From the NCBI RefSeq assembly GCF_000002995.4, contig NW_025062478.1, positions 5,184,001 to 5,248,000 of the forward strand: 64,000 bases of DNA, read 5' to 3'. Positions within the stretch are counted from its first letter, which is position 1; each line of letters begins with the position of its first letter. The DNA is from Brugia malayi (lineage: Eukaryota > Nematoda > Chromadorea > Rhabditida > Onchocercidae). Positions 13,371 through 27,300 of this stretch are shown piece after piece. The notes below the pieces were generated by a model, which was not told where the DNA came from, ran no database searches, and worked only from the letters and a program-made list of their open reading frames with translations. Both the position numbers and the translations under genes were made by a program.

Positions 13371-16300
13371 AATTTAATCGGTGAATGATAATATTCCATT
13401 TTTGTCTTAGTAAATAATGTTTATAATAAAATTTGAAAATTTGGCATAATTATGAATCACAAAAAAATCATATTATAATTTAAAATTTTTTGTTCGCAAA
13501 AGTCAAATTTTATGCATTGTAAAAGAAATGTCACTAACAAACCTGCATCATATAAAGCTCCTGCTCACTCATCCATGCTTCTGCTTCATTGCAATCGTAC
13601 AGAAACTGGTGTGCCCTTTCGCTCTCCGCTAAATGTTCTTTGCGTGCATCCAAACAATCTTTCAAGTTCTAGAATACAGAAAATACAAGAAGTTAAACCT
13701 TCTTCAGCAAATTCCATGAACGAACTCTGGTCAAGAAAATTGGAAGAAAAAAAACTAATACCTGCCAAATTTTCATCAATTCATCAATTTTTTGCTGAAA
13801 TTCTGATCTATGTTCATGGCCTTCATCAATCATTTCACGACCATTTTGGCAGATTTTCTCGATCCATGGCTCGTGGTTATCAATTTCATGCTTCAGTGAT
13901 TGCATTTTTTTCTGCAGACGATTACAGTCGAACAGATTTTCACCAATCTCTTGCGCTTGTGTCAATGGTAATCGCTCTGCAAATAGTTTCTGATATTTGA
14001 GAAAATCAAGAATTTTGAAATCTATGGAAAGCCTGATTTTGTAAATCGTAATTTTCAATAAACTTAGAAGCCTTTAGAAAGAAAATTAAAAATTTCTACC
14101 TGCACACCATAGTTTTTCATCTTCAACATCACGCAAAAACTGGTAGGCTCTTTTTTTGCGTTCTAACTGACGACGTCGATCGTCGAGTGGCGCTTGTAAT
14201 CGTTGTAGTTGTTCCTGTACGGCCAGACGATGCGCTTTAATTGCTTCCACTTCTTCTGGATGCATTTCTTCAAGCTGTGGTTCCATTTGCTAAAAGAATA
14301 AATGAAACACTCAAAACAGCAAAGTGATCAAACTTCTCCATTTTCAAGACTTATTGCACCACTGTATTATATCTTTCCTTCAATACTCTACAGCTGAAGA
14401 ATAATTTTTGAAAGTTCCGTGCAGAAATTTAAGTAACGAGTTAGTTGTGTTTACACAGCACAGAAATTTACAAAACATTCAAAATATCTTAAATACCTGC
14501 AGTGAATCTATTTGTGCGGCTCGTTTCACCATTTCACTTTCAATCATCTGCTGCTTCTGCATGGCAACATTAACTGTCGTCAAATCCTGCCCTGTATCTT
14601 CAACTGTCATTTGTTGTTGAAGTTGTTCGGCCCAGTCCCAAAATGAAACGATTGTCAAAAACATATAGAAAGAACATCTGTACATAAATATAATCTGTAC
14701 AGTTACAAGACATTTATGCCTCTGACTAATAATTATCGATTTATTCAACATTATCCATGTGGTAAAAATAAAAAACAAACAAAACAACCTTCATATCTGA
14801 TATACTTTGTACATAAAGCTGTTGTCGATTGGCATCGAACAACTTCTGTCCTTTTTCTTCTGTAGTTTTCTCGAGTTGCTCCCACTGTATTGACAAATCA
14901 GCAATCTGTGGATCAATAGTGCCAAGAAATTCTGGCTTTTCCTCAGCCAGTCTAACTGCTGCATGACGAAGCTGTACGAGTCGTTCACGATTCGATTGCA
15001 GCTCTGATTGGAATGCCTGATGGCGCATGAATTTCGACGTTATTGTTTTGGCATCTCTGAAAGCCATAGAAAAAGGGTCTCTAACATAGAAATGTGAAAA
15101 GCAGATGTCTTTATAGCTTCTAGTGAACTCGAATTTCCAATTTTATAAAATATCAGTTTCACTTAACCTGTAAGTTTCATCTTGGGCACGAATCATCTTT
15201 TCTTCAATCCATTCCCGCAGTTCTTCACAATCCGACAAGAACTGTTGTAATGCAAGGGAATCCTTGAGTTTATTAAATGACAGTACAGCTTTTTCGCGAT
15301 TGGCTTCGCGACGTTCTTCTATATTTCGAGCTTTCTTATGAATTTTATCAGCTGAATAATGGCCATCACTACAAAGTTGGTCGCCAAAAGATACAACTGC
15401 CTAAATGACTTTGAAATGCAATAACCAATAAAACAATATATGAAAGAAAAAAAATAATGAAACAATTTTTTTAACAATTTGAAATTTAAAGCAGAGCTGA
15501 AAAACCAAACGAACGCGAAAAAACTTTGCAATTATAAATCGCACCTTAATTTTTTCATCGTTAGCATCCATGGTTGTCAAAAAGTCTTGATGTCTCTTGA
15601 GCATATTTTCAGCCTGTTCCAATGAAGTCGGTGTTTCATCTTTTGATAAATAATTTTCTTGTTGTGAAAGCATAACTTCAGCTTGTTTTGCATCACGGAG
15701 AAACATCTAAAATATTTTAATTCATATACCCTGGCTAAAATGAAATTGAAGAACGATTTTATAGCAGAAAGAAATATTCAACCAAAACTTGAAATCACCA
15801 TCGAAATTAATACTTACCTGCAAATTAAGTCCTTGGCTAAGGAGATGCTGCCGATTATCCCACATTCGTTGTAATTCTTCCCAACCTTCTTCTAGTCCAA
15901 CAAGGCGTTGACGTAAGAACATATACTGTGGGTCCGTCTGATCTTGCGTTACTCGATCACCCATCGCTCGCATCTATAACCAAAATAAATGACGAAATTA
16001 TTGTTATACATTGTCCCTTAAATAAGACTTTCCGTTAACTATAATCTAAAAAAAAAAGTTGAGTTTTGGTTTTTTACATTACTGTAACTAACTTTAACAT
16101 AATCTTCCGCATAGCCATCAATTTCTTCCCGAATTGCTGCATGCTGATTAAGCAATTGTTCAGCATCAGCCAGAGATTGTGGTTCGTCTTCTGAAGCAAC
16201 CTAAAATACACAGCAAGTTTACTAGAAAATTAGTACTAATTTTACACAACTTAGATGTTTTGAAACTCTAATATCAAACTATATGATTTTGCTTTGAATG

Positions 16301-19300
16301 ACGTGAACTAATTAAATGTTTATTCCCTGAAATATATAATGACCAAGATTTATACTTGTCTTTGTGTAGCAGTTAACCAAGCTTGAAAATGATCCAGGTC
16401 ACGAAGGAATCGTTGCAAATCACCAGCTTCATCAAGTTTTGCCTCATGCTCACGCACACGTCTGTTGAGTATATCCCAAGCTATATGTATTCGCTTGATA
16501 TCTTCTCGTATCTGTGCTGCATCTGCAGGTTTTTCCTTCTCAATTTCCGACGCTTCTTTTTGCAATGAATCTAGTTTAGCCTAAAATGATGAACTGACTA
16601 GAACTTCCTAAAGATTGAAGTTTTTGAAATTTTTGATTTGTGATAACACTCTGTATCACTTTAATGTGTGAGACGCGGTGAACCAAATCTGAGCGTCTTA
16701 TTTTCTAATTTAGTAGCATTGGCACCACTAAGAACCATCACAAGTTTACTGCTCGTTAAAAGAATCGAACAATTTCTAAAGTTTTTTTTGTTTTCACACT
16801 GTTTTTATCCAAACCTTGCAGAAGATGAGTTTAAGTTTGTTCTGAATTGAGAAAATTTATTACCTGAATAGCACCGAGGTCGCGCTCCATCATAGACAAA
16901 CGGCGCTGAAGTTTCATAACACCGGTGAGGTCATTAGTAAGTTCATCAGCATCTTCAAGTACCCGGGTTTTGTCTTCAATCCAAGAAACTGTTTCTTGGC
17001 AGTCGATACGGAATGTTTCCAAACGATGTGCTTGATCAAGTTCAGATCTTTTCTGATCAACCATATCACGCAGTTGCGCCCATCTGAATTCTGGTTGATG
17101 AGATTTTCGAAGCAAAATTCTCCACAGTAAGAGCATGAAAACCCATGAAAATATTGAAAATAATGAGATGGAAATAATTAAATTTGCTTACCTCGCATTG
17201 AGCTTATTCTGCCTTTGCAAAATTTCATCTGAATTTGGATGATCAACATGAAGAAGTTGACGTGCAAGTTCGTTTACAGTAGCAACCTTAGCTGCCTGAT
17301 TGTTCATATCAGCTTCAAGGGTTTCGAAACGATGTTTCATGATTTCGACTTCTTCCAAATCATCAGTTGGTACTAGTGTTGCTAACAATTTGCCCTGTAA
17401 GACATACAACCAATTTCTACCACGTCTCTTCATGTTGTCAGATTAAAAATCCATAAAAATTTCCTTTCAGATTTCAGATTCAAAACGTACTTTCTCATCA
17501 ATCCATGCTTCAATAATATCTGCATCACTGAACAATTTGTATAAAGACAATGCATCCAGCAAACGTTGCTTTCTAAGTCGTGCAAGTTCTTCCAATTCTG
17601 CCTTTCGTCTTTCAGTCATATCAAGACGTCTTCTTACGTCTGGGTGTTCACGAGCCTCAGGCGGTAAAGATTCTGCCTAGAATGATGGAAATGTGAAATC
17701 ATAACAGTACATCTATTAGAGAACAAAAAAACTGCGTTTATGTGAATTGGAATAACTTAAAATAAACTTAACGTTTATTAAGGTAGTATATTACTATCAC
17801 ACGAGGTAACTTTCCTCGTCATCAGCATGAAAAAAACATTCCCAAAACGCACCTGCATATGCAACTGTTTGATATTTTCTTCGAATTTAAGTAAATCATC
17901 GCTAACATCATCATGCTTCTTGATAAGTAATTGCACGGTACCCTCATCTTTCCCAACATCTTCACTACCCACCAAACGAAGAGTGTCAACAAGATATGCG
18001 TCAACGTCGTCAGCATCGTTGAAGAACTGATAGTAATTGACACCTCCGGAAAGTCGTACATGACGTTCTGCAGCCAACTCTTTCAGCTTATTGAAATAAT
18101 CACGAATTGTAGCCAAGCGACTATTTATAGCTTCCGCACCTGAAAATGATTAATAATTTGACGATATTTTATTTTTTATATGTTACTATTTATTTTCTAA
18201 ATATAATTGCAGTGAAAAAAAATTTGCGCTATTCTTTAAAGAGGGCAATAACGTAAGCTAACAGATGCGAATTTATCGCTTAAAGAAGATTACTGCCATA
18301 TGCTTCCTTGACTAATTTCAAATGAGAAGCACCTAGGTATGGGTAAAAGTGAAAATAAAATTGGAAAACAGAAACTGCTAACAAAGAAACCAAATTTAAA
18401 TATTATTGTTGCTTCTATAGAAAACATAAAATTAATTTCTTCTGCAGTACAGATGTTCCTAAGATTGAGTGTTATTTTATCTAATCAACCTGATTCTGAA
18501 GTTAACCTAAAAGATCTTTCCCTGTTGTTGAACATATATGAATTTTATGCGACCATTAAGCGTAGAAAGCTTTCATCCAATGTGATAAATAAATCACACA
18601 AGAATGAAAGGACGTTGTTCACTAAATGTCTTACGATAATGGAATTATTTAAATTAAGACATTTACATACAAGTTTTAAGAACTATTCAGCTATCACTCA
18701 ATCTCAGGACTGGTCGAAAAATAAAAATCCAAAAAATTTATAATCAGCGTAACAAAATTTCAATGATTATGGAGCTGGAAAATGAAAACTAAGATGTTAT
18801 CCGCTATAAAATCTATGAATTTAAGAAGTATGAAGCCAACCTGGAATCTTCTCTTCCTGCAACTGCTGCCCCTCATTTTCGAGATCGTCCAGTCGTTTAC
18901 CAACTATATCAAGTGACTGTTCAGCATTTTTGTGTTTAGCTAGTAGCAGTGACACGGAAACCATGTCACGACCAGTATCTGGTGAAGTGAGTACTTGTTC
19001 CATATCTTTTAAGTTATGCTCCAATTCATCAACATCCCACCAAAATTGACATAAACGTTTATTATCCTCCAAACGACGCTTGCGTTCCACTGCTAATTCG
19101 TTTAGCTCTGCATAACGATCCAACAAAATCTGCATTCTCTCTTCAACTAATGACGGTTCCACTGGTTTGTAACCACTACCATCCGGACCATTTGGTAAAG
19201 CAAATTTTTCTGCTTGACTATTCACATTTTTAACACGGTTGCCAACGATATTGATATCTGATTCCAAAAGTGAATGCTTCTGCAGTAAGTCTTCGACATC

Positions 19301-22300
19301 CATAAGATGCTGACCCAGGTCTTCAGATAAAAGACGAACCTAAATTTTGTCAATATAAATGCAAACATGAACATTTAGTTATAAACATTCACTCAGTGCC
19401 TAAGTTTGGAAACACTTATTTTGAAATTTTGTGCTTTTAATGATTTGCAAGGAAAGACTTGTAAGTTTGTTAATGGATGTTGCTTATATATACCAAAGCT
19501 AAAGATTGGCAATTACCTTGATTTCATCACACCAATCCAAAACATAGACCATTTCATGGAAAATTCGCTGAACTGCCATAGAAAGTTCCAAACGAACACG
19601 GCGTGCCAACAATAATTCAAGAAGGTAATTCCACAATCGTAGCACATTCTCTTTTCTGCAAAGTCATTATATTAAAAACTCGAGACAGAGATAATTTAGT
19701 GAAGTTTCAGTCAGTAAGTTAATACTGGGAGACAGTTAAGCTAGTGTTAAGTACTAACTGAAGCTGATATGTGTACTGAAATGTATCGTGATATTATTAT
19801 ATACAGCGGCATGTCAATATAACATTATAATAACATGAAAGAAAAAAGAAAGAAATTTGGCGATGTTAGAAATAAACATGACCTGTCATTAATTCGGTCA
19901 ATATCATGATAATTTTCAGCTTCCAATTCACCAGCAACAGCAACAACTGCTTGTACACGTTCTTCATATGCATAAATGTCTGTCTCTATTGCTTCGTGTT
20001 TTTTTGTTGCCGCCTAAAAAAGTATTTATATTATAGTTCTTACATTCTAAACGTGCATCAAAGCGCAAAAATGGTTCCCATTTCCAACAATGTCGATAAA
20101 ACAAAATTCAAAAAGCCATAATGCTTCCTCGTACTCTCTAAAATACTTGTTATCTTAGTTGAAAGACGTTTCAAAACACCACAAACACAGTCCATGCAGA
20201 TAACAAAGGTATGAGTTTTCTTTAATAAATTTTTTTAATGCCATAAGTTGCTTACCTCTACACTAGCCAAATCAGTGCCAAAGTTATCCTGACTAACAAG
20301 TCGCTGATTTTCGCTAAGCCATGTTTCTCGCATGCTCGCCTTGCGGTCGAATCGAGCTGCCAGTTGCTCAAGTTTCTCTTGTCTAAAAAATCCTTCTTAC
20401 CAATGTAAAACAAATGTATGCTATCAACATACTAAAAATTTTTGAAGAACACTTTTTAAGTGGGCATTCATGCGAAAGAAGTTTCTAGTCCATCGAAATA
20501 AAACCAGGTCAAAGGGTCACAATTTACCTAATAATTTCCTCTTTCAGTGCCAGTTCCCTTTCATGTTCTGCTCTTTCCAAATTCTCCCAAGCTCGATTGA
20601 TGTCTGCGATTAATTTGCCATCCCTTGGCAAATATGGTCTCTGATTGTTGGCACGCATACGACTACGAATAGTGAAAAGAAGTACTTCTAATTCACCTTT
20701 TTCATTGAACCTAGAAGTACAAGTGAGATGAGAATAAATTCCTGAAATTTAAATAGTGGTAAAAAAATTTGGTAAAACTCTATGGATTGAGTTACGGTAG
20801 ATCTGGAAAAAAGATAATTATCTTTGTCAAATTTGATGATTTAAATAGCAGAAAATGTAGTAACAAGTGTTCGAAAAATTCCGCATTACTTCGGCGGTTT
20901 TTCTTGCGTGCGATAATTGTTAAACTCAGCAAGCTGTTTCTGTACACCGTTCAACGAATTGACAAAATGACGATCATTCAGTGATTCAATAGTTTGTCGA
21001 ATCCATTCCAGTAAGTCGCTCGATAAACGCTCATAATTATTTATCAGCTTTTCATTCTCCACCAATTCATTCACAACCTGATATCAAGCACTGCACTTGA
21101 TAAGTTTTGAGAGTTAACCCACAACATAACAAAATAAGCTAAAGTTCCTACAAAACTAATTGATCAGCAGAAAAACCACCTTCCCAATTCTTTTTCCCTG
21201 GATAGTTTCTTGCTTCATTTTATTGAAATAATGGTAGTACGTCACGACATAAGTGATGATTGATTTCTCATCAGGCATATCGATATTCACATCTGCAATG
21301 GTCAACTATAAGATATATCAAAACAAGAAAGTGACAACAGAAACACAGAAAAAGACGAATGTTAGAACTGTAATAAAGATCTAATCAATAACCATTTATC
21401 TAAAACATTTTGGAAATTACAAATTTATAGAAACCTTCAGGGTCTAAGAATTTGATCAGTCCAAGTTGTTGCTCAGCTATTTCGAATGCGTTACTCAGGT
21501 TGTAAAGTGCATTGGATTTTTGCAACTTTTCATATTCTATGAGATCGGGACGATGTTTATGAATAAGTGCATTGAATGCCAAGCCATCACGCCATGAAGT
21601 ACTGAAGTTCCGGACGTTTACATTCGGATAACCAGCTGTCTTCATTTGACACCACAGTAATAAAGCCTCTTTAGCACTGCGTGTCTCTTGGTTGTCTGCA
21701 TCTTCGAATGTAATATCTTGAATCTAGAACAATAAATAAACGGATAATCATTTGAAATTTAAAATGGAAATGTTTCGCAGACACTGCTTCCTGACTGATT
21801 ATAAAAATCAAAATGAACTGAATATTTTAGATATCTTAGTAATTTGCCTAAATTTAATCACAAGAGCATAATTAGATCCTTAGTATGTTTTTGAAAAATG
21901 AATTTAATGCTCAAATTGTTAGGAGTAGAACAGAAAATATAATTAAAGGAGGAATTATTTCAATATAACCTATTAATTAATTGAAACAAGGTTTGCTTAG
22001 TAAAATACAAGAGCCTTACAGCAATCAATTTTTGCAGATATGTATCTATCTAATTTTTTAGAAGAAATGACATAAATAATTTATTATTTTTATCTTTTTC
22101 TTTTACCAAATTTTTCTTGATTTGTTGTGTTTCACGTAAATAAAGACATCTAGGGATCTTCACAAATAACTGTAACTGCCAGATCCAAATAATATAAAAC
22201 CTATAAAGAAAGAGGTATTAAACCTGAAATCGTAAAATAATGGTCCAGATAAGACCCAATGTTAGTCGGGGGTTGCCATCTACAACATCATGTGACCCGA

Positions 22301-24368
22301 GATTCTCCAGATGAACATGCTGGTCGCGCAAAAACTGCAACCCTTTGTCCACGTTTTCAAGACAATGTATACGCATTCTACCACGAGTTGGTTTTGGCTG
22401 AAATTTTTTGGTTTTTCACAAGCGTATTGTGCTTTACCAAAAAAGAAAAAAAGAATCTAAGAATCCAATGACTTGATGCAAAATAATATTACTATATGAT
22501 ATAATTTAAGATATAAAATTTGAGGGGCCAAACTCTTTATGCATATATACAATAAACGTAACTTAAATTTTGTATCTTCAAAGATGTAAAAGAAAACACT
22601 TCGTGAAAAAAACAATATCAACAGGTGTGAGCAATACAGCATCTCGAATGGTCGAAGTCATATTTACTGAATCTACATAACTTTTACTTTGATTACTTGT
22701 TCTATTTTGGTTTCACTGTTTTCATAATTATCTATGAATTACAAACCAAACCTATTTCCATAGTTTTTATCCTATATTGCTAAAATTAATTCCATTCCTG
22801 TCAAAAGCAATGGATCTAACAAACTGCTTTCCATTCTTTTAAGACCTGATGGACAAATATTCTGCGCCACCTAATTTATACCAAAGAATTACAAATTTGA
22901 ATAACATGCAATTTCAAAAATGGCTATAATTTTGTACATTAACCTGTCAATTTCAAATTCCTTATTGGCATTTTCTATACAAACAACTGTTTGGTGAATA
23001 CTTTCACAACGATGAACAAACTTTATATATTTATTCCTTCCAGCTAAAGGATGAACATAAAAAAAGATGAAAACAATCACCTTACTTTCTTTAAAGTTGA
23101 TTTATGAAGTAGCAGAAACTTATTGAAGGAAGCACTAACAAATATTACGAAGTATTTCCCTTGTTGTCAATTTTCAATGACAATTAAAACTTTTCACTTT
23201 AGTTTCCAGCATATAATTTGCTCTAGTTTTCTCTGTTGAACTCTTTAAAAATCAAGGTCGCTAAAAATTGTTCGCTTTTTCTTGCCTCTATTTCAAATTT
23301 CAACTTTAATTTCTATTCAATTTCTTTTTTTTTCAAATTTCCTCATTGGAATAAAGTCGGTTGCAATAAAAAATCTTTTTCAGTTTCTGATCATGCTTTT
23401 CTATGATTTCTTTTCGGTTTCTCTTCGTGGTTCTCTGTGAGTAGAGAGAACTGCAAATGTCCCTCTTTCTTTAGAGTGCACCAATTCATCTCTTCCTATG
23501 AATTATATTCTAGCTTAAAAAGAACTGGGAAGAAGGAATAGAGTGAATAATGACAGCAAGCGACAGTTATCAGTGGGATAGATTAGCGACAGAAATTGTC
23601 TCGTAATCCAGAACATTATTTCGTTTCACATAAACCTAATATATACATATGCATGATATGTTTAGGTATATTTCATCTCCTTTACATAAAAAGAAAATAT
23701 ATCATCCAAAATGCATGTTCACTATATAATATTCAACTTTTTCTCTTCAAAGTTGTTCAGAAAATTTATAAGATGGCAGGAAGAAAAAGAAAACGTAACC
23801 AAATAAGTTATTATTATTCCGCCCAAATAATCTGACTATTCATTAAAGCAAAAGCAAGGAGAACTAGAAAATTAAATGTAAAAAAAACTGCCGAGCAACA
23901 GACCAGAAGCTACTATCATCCTTACCGTTTCAGGATATCTTTTCCTACATTATGTTTTTGAGAAGTAAACCACCAAGAACTTTTTAAGATTTCATATATC
24001 TAAAAAACAAGGAAAAGCTACCAAGCGCTCGCCAGAGAGCACCTCGAGAAGTCTGATGAGCATCTTGCCATCACGCATATCCATGTATAAATCGTGTATT
24101 TTGCAATTCACCGGCAAAAGATGTGAATTAACCCATTTGGTAAAAGTTTTCTTCTGAACATTTTCACGCTCATCTGAAAGAACAAGTTTAGCGACGGGAA
24201 AATAAGAACGAAATTATTCCATCACTAAGGAACATAACGAAACAAACCAGCAAGAGCTTTGATGCGCGAACGCTCGAAGAGTCTGGCAGAAGAATTCTCG
24301 TCGTACTCCTCGTAATCCTCGATCCGACCATTATAATCGTGACCTCGCACGGCTATATCGGTCGTCAT
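8286..24368 (-). CDS. unc-70: beta-spectrin (conventional beta chain, UNC-70 type), 37 exons
   Basis: Beta subunit of the spectrin membrane skeleton; it binds actin, alpha-spectrin and ankyrin under the plasma membrane. Exons: 24368-24248, 24173-24022, 22397-22224, 21723-21435, 21292-21180, 21077-20890, 20710-20528, 20382-20256, 20013-19883, 19655-19517, 19339-18841, 18139-17853, 17676-17491, 17394-17192, 17083-16864, 16580-16356, 16200-16093, 15973-15818, 15706-15545, 15400-15168, 15056-14789, 14637-14497, 14289-14100, 13976-13762, 13668-13543, 13228-13083, 12990-12834, 12721-12584, 12428-12168, 12024-11755, 11635-11413, 11239-11148, 11017-10913, 10276-10102, 8933-8852, 8766-8550, 8426-8286. 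They sum to about 2280 residues, the usual beta-spectrin length. Two CH domains (about residues 48-283) include [12 protein letters not shown]. About 17 spectrin repeats follow, including the ankyrin-binding region ([22 protein letters not shown]) and the last, tetramer-forming repeat ([12 protein letters not shown]). The PH domain ([11 protein letters not shown]) and a basic tail ([10 protein letters not shown]) close the protein. The start is [14 protein letters not shown]. All junctions keep phase; two are non-standard (14638-14639 and 10096-10101). Confidence 0.95.
8934..10101 (-). other. unc-70 intron with overlapping GC and GT donors before the PH domain
   Basis: The exon ends GAT G, followed by GCAAGTATAAT. 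Splicing at GC (10101/10100) to the acceptor at 8934/8933 keeps frame into [10 protein letters not shown]. The GT four bases downstream would shift frame to an early stop with that acceptor. With another acceptor at 8972 it would instead give 14 extra, rather hydrophobic residues in frame. Reading through the donor adds KYNIVVN and stops at 10076-10078. The acceptor at 8934 has the better pyrimidine tract, so I prefer the GC-AG model. Confidence 0.6.
13333..13366. repeat. (AT)17 microsatellite in an unc-70 intron
   Basis: Seventeen uninterrupted AT dinucleotides lie in the intron between the exons at 13668-13543 and 13228-13083. The tract is likely length-polymorphic. Confidence 0.95.
14638..14639 (-). 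other. non-canonical GG splice acceptor in unc-70
   Basis: The exon encoding [10 protein letters not shown] must start at 14637 to keep the 25-residue spacing seen in human beta-II spectrin (from memory) between the conserved QS and the GxDL motif. The two bases before it, on the minus strand, are GG (TTTTGG) where AG is expected. A single base change at plus-strand 14639 (c instead of t) would restore TTTTAG. Confidence 0.75.
18140..18840. other. unc-70 intron carrying an antisense 134-codon ORF
   Basis: This intron contains an uninterrupted plus-strand frame at 18339-18743. The predicted peptide is rich in Lys, Asn, Ser and Leu and shows no motif, signal peptide or membrane segment I recognise. 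It is probably chance, because AT-rich intron DNA can lack stops, but it is the longest open frame in the window outside recognised exons. I do not call it a gene. Confidence 0.3.
22398..24021 (-). other. long unc-70 intron between the two CH-domain parts
   Basis: This 1.6-kb intron separates the exon ending [10 protein letters not shown] from the one beginning [11 protein letters not shown]. The segment around 23190-23420 is strongly pyrimidine-rich on the plus strand, so purine-rich in the transcript. No coding frame is evident. Confidence 0.75.
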
Positions 24369-24373
24369 CGCCT
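24369..24373 (-). promoter_or_regulatory. 3' splice acceptor 3 nt upstream of the unc-70 start codon
   Basis: On the minus strand the sequence reads TTTACAG then GCG ATG, so an acceptor lies three bases before the start codon. In nematodes such a site next to the ATG is typical of spliced-leader trans-splicing. It could equally be the end of a 5' untranslated intron from a distal promoter. The sequence alone does not decide. Confidence 0.5.
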
Positions 24374-27300
24374 GTAAATTACCTTTCACACGGTTATCCT
24401 TAAACGAAATAGTACGTAATTTATTAAAGTATACGTCGCACAACGTTGATGATTCAAAAATGATGCATGACAAACGATGCCACAAGTTACGAAATGAGAA
24501 TTGTCCATTAGAACAAGACTTTGCAAGTATCCTTAACTCATCCATGCGAAGATGTGCTCTTCCTTTCAAAATAAAAAGCAAAAAAATAAAAACACTGGCC
24601 AGGAACTCGTGAAATTCTTATCTTTGTTTACAATAATAAAAAAAACTACCTGAAATGACATGTACTACGATAACTTCGCATGTTCCCTTTAAAAGGAAAC
24701 TAATCTGTCCTCTGCAATTTCAGATAATCTCATCTTCCCTTCTCCGTTATCCACATTGATAAACAAAAGGATGTCACCTGACTGACAGAGGACTTATTCA
24801 TTACAGACTTACATACAGACCGATCAATACATATGCATTTTTCTCATTTTGCAATAGAAAAACTGATGTCGGTGTAGAAGTAAACGAATTTTGGAAATGT
24901 AAGTTTCATCCACTCAATGTAAATGTAAACTCTAAATGAAAGTTAAATTATGTGACACATGAAATACTACTAGAAGAATTGATCATTCTACAGAGTGACA
25001 ATAAAAGTGAGATGAACTCCGCGTGCTCATCTTCCGTGCCATCAGAGCGCTAGCAAAATGATGTAAACATGATGTTAATGGATGAATCTCAACAAATTCA
25101 ACAGATTTAATGAGATGTTTGAGTAGAAAAGATGCTAAATTTTAAGTTAAAGAGCACAGGTACAACACTCACATTCTTTTGCTTTTATTGAAATGTGCAT
25201 GTCAAGCCTTTTCAATATTGACACCACCGAATTTGTTCGCATAGCCATCGTGGCGCATCTGTCACTGATGTCACAAGATTCTGCAACAAACGCCATCCAA
25301 TCGAGACATTAGCTGTCTATTTATTTGAACCCATTCCGATATAACATAAATGAGATGTTTGTATAATTCAACTGTACATATATATGTATACAGAAAGAAT
25401 ACACAAAAGAGAGAAAGAGAAAGGGAAGATTATAGACTCAGGTATAACACTGAGAACATGGTTGTGGAATTTCTGGAAGGGGATTGGATCAGGTTGGAAT
25501 AAGACAAAACTGCATTGGACAGATTTCCGAATACAGAATGTCACCAACAAATGAAGGAAACGACTAATTTTATTCCAAAAAGATGATAGCATTTTAGGAT
25601 GAGACTTATAACAGCGCAAAAATAGACTAAACGATTAGAGTATTCATCAATGCATATTTGACAAACCATTGCAAACTTAGTTTTCTTTTAAGGTTATTTT
25701 TTATCGATTCATAAAGGTGACATATCCTATATTTCTGATTCTAATTTAAATATTAGTTCAATGTTACAAATCGGAGATATTCTCCTTTTAAGATTTTTTT
25801 CAAGTGATGCAAATTAAGAAGTAGTAGAATTTCAGCATCAATAAATAATAAAAACTTTGTTTTCTACCAGCAATCACATTTGTGAGTCATCGTTGACATT
25901 GCTCAATTTAGTTTATAATCTCGTAATAATAAATATTTAACTGCACTGAACGACTGACGAAAACTGACGAGAAACTGTTACAAGTTATCGACAGGATGGA
26001 CATTTGCGCATGACATACATTGTTAGGAAGAGGTAAATATAAGGAAGTGACATAAATATAGGAAAGAGTAAGAAATCAAGGGAAGAGTGAATAATAGTTG
26101 AGGCAATAGAAATGATCCATTATCGCAAGCATTTCTCAATTTCGTCAAAAGTTTAATCTAAACTTTTTTTTGAAAGTCAGGGAAAATCGCTGGAATCCAA
26201 TAGACACTGTGGAACAATAACCACAACACATTTAAGCGATAGTCAATGACAAAAGTTAGTTAATGGCAAAAATGATATTCAATCACCGGTGAGACGATCC
26301 TAATCAAAAGTCCATTCGAAACTGGAATTATGATAAATCGTAGTCAAAAAGGAAGGTAAAGGATTCTTGAAAAAATTCTTCAACTGCGACGTAATCATTG
26401 AAATTTTTTGAAATGCAGCCAATAATCAAAGGAGTGAAGTTTTTAAAAGTGTGAGATGCATTTTCATTTTTTTAATCAGTGATAAAAAAAAGCACCAATG
26501 AGGAGAGAAAAAGAGTGTAAAGAGTGTATGTTTTGCAATAGCCAAGAATACTTTGCCCAATATATTTCCTCCAAATCGATGAACCTGGCCAAGCATTAAA
26601 AATGCTTCCGGCAAACTTCGCAAAAAAAAAAGCAACAATGCAATTAGGAATCAAGATGACTCATCGTTTATGTTAAAGTATAGAAGAAGTTAAAATGCTT
26701 TCGGATTGCAACGTCACCAGAGGGATGACATGACTTTCTATATGGACGGTCAGTGAATGGTCAGCTAGAAATGATTCAAAGAGAGCAGAATAATTGAAAC
26801 TGAAAATTAAAAAAACAAATATGCAAAAATATATTTTTCACATTGAATTAATCGCAGATCGGACGAGAATGCATTCTCAAATACGAAAGTAGAAAATGAT
26901 TTCCATTAAGCAGTGACATTCCAGAACTGGAATCTTCTTTCTAAAATGAGCACAAGTTGCTAAAACGACAACTGCACAACAAGATGAAGTGGCATGGCAT
27001 GCTGCAGTGCATACCAACAACATCCTGCATTCCACTTCGCGAGGGATCGATTGATGTACTGCAATATGATGCTTCCTAACTGACTGTAAAGCGGCGGCAA
27101 TTGACGAGTGTCGATTAATCTGTTCTAATAGTAATGGATTGATCGACAGTTGCTGAAGAATTTACTGATGGCAAGACAAAGACGCATTACAGGGAATATA
27201 TGGTAATGCAAAACAAGTATCACAAAAAAAAAATATGAAAATGTCTTTTTAACACTTGAATGAAGGACATTCAAGAACTCGAGTTTTTAGTAGCAGTTTT

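Noticed and set aside
14498..14787. Open frame extending the unc-70 exon upstream into hydrophobic residues
   Set aside because: It would put a membrane-like segment in the middle of a spectrin helix. The extra sequence is intron-like and AT-rich.
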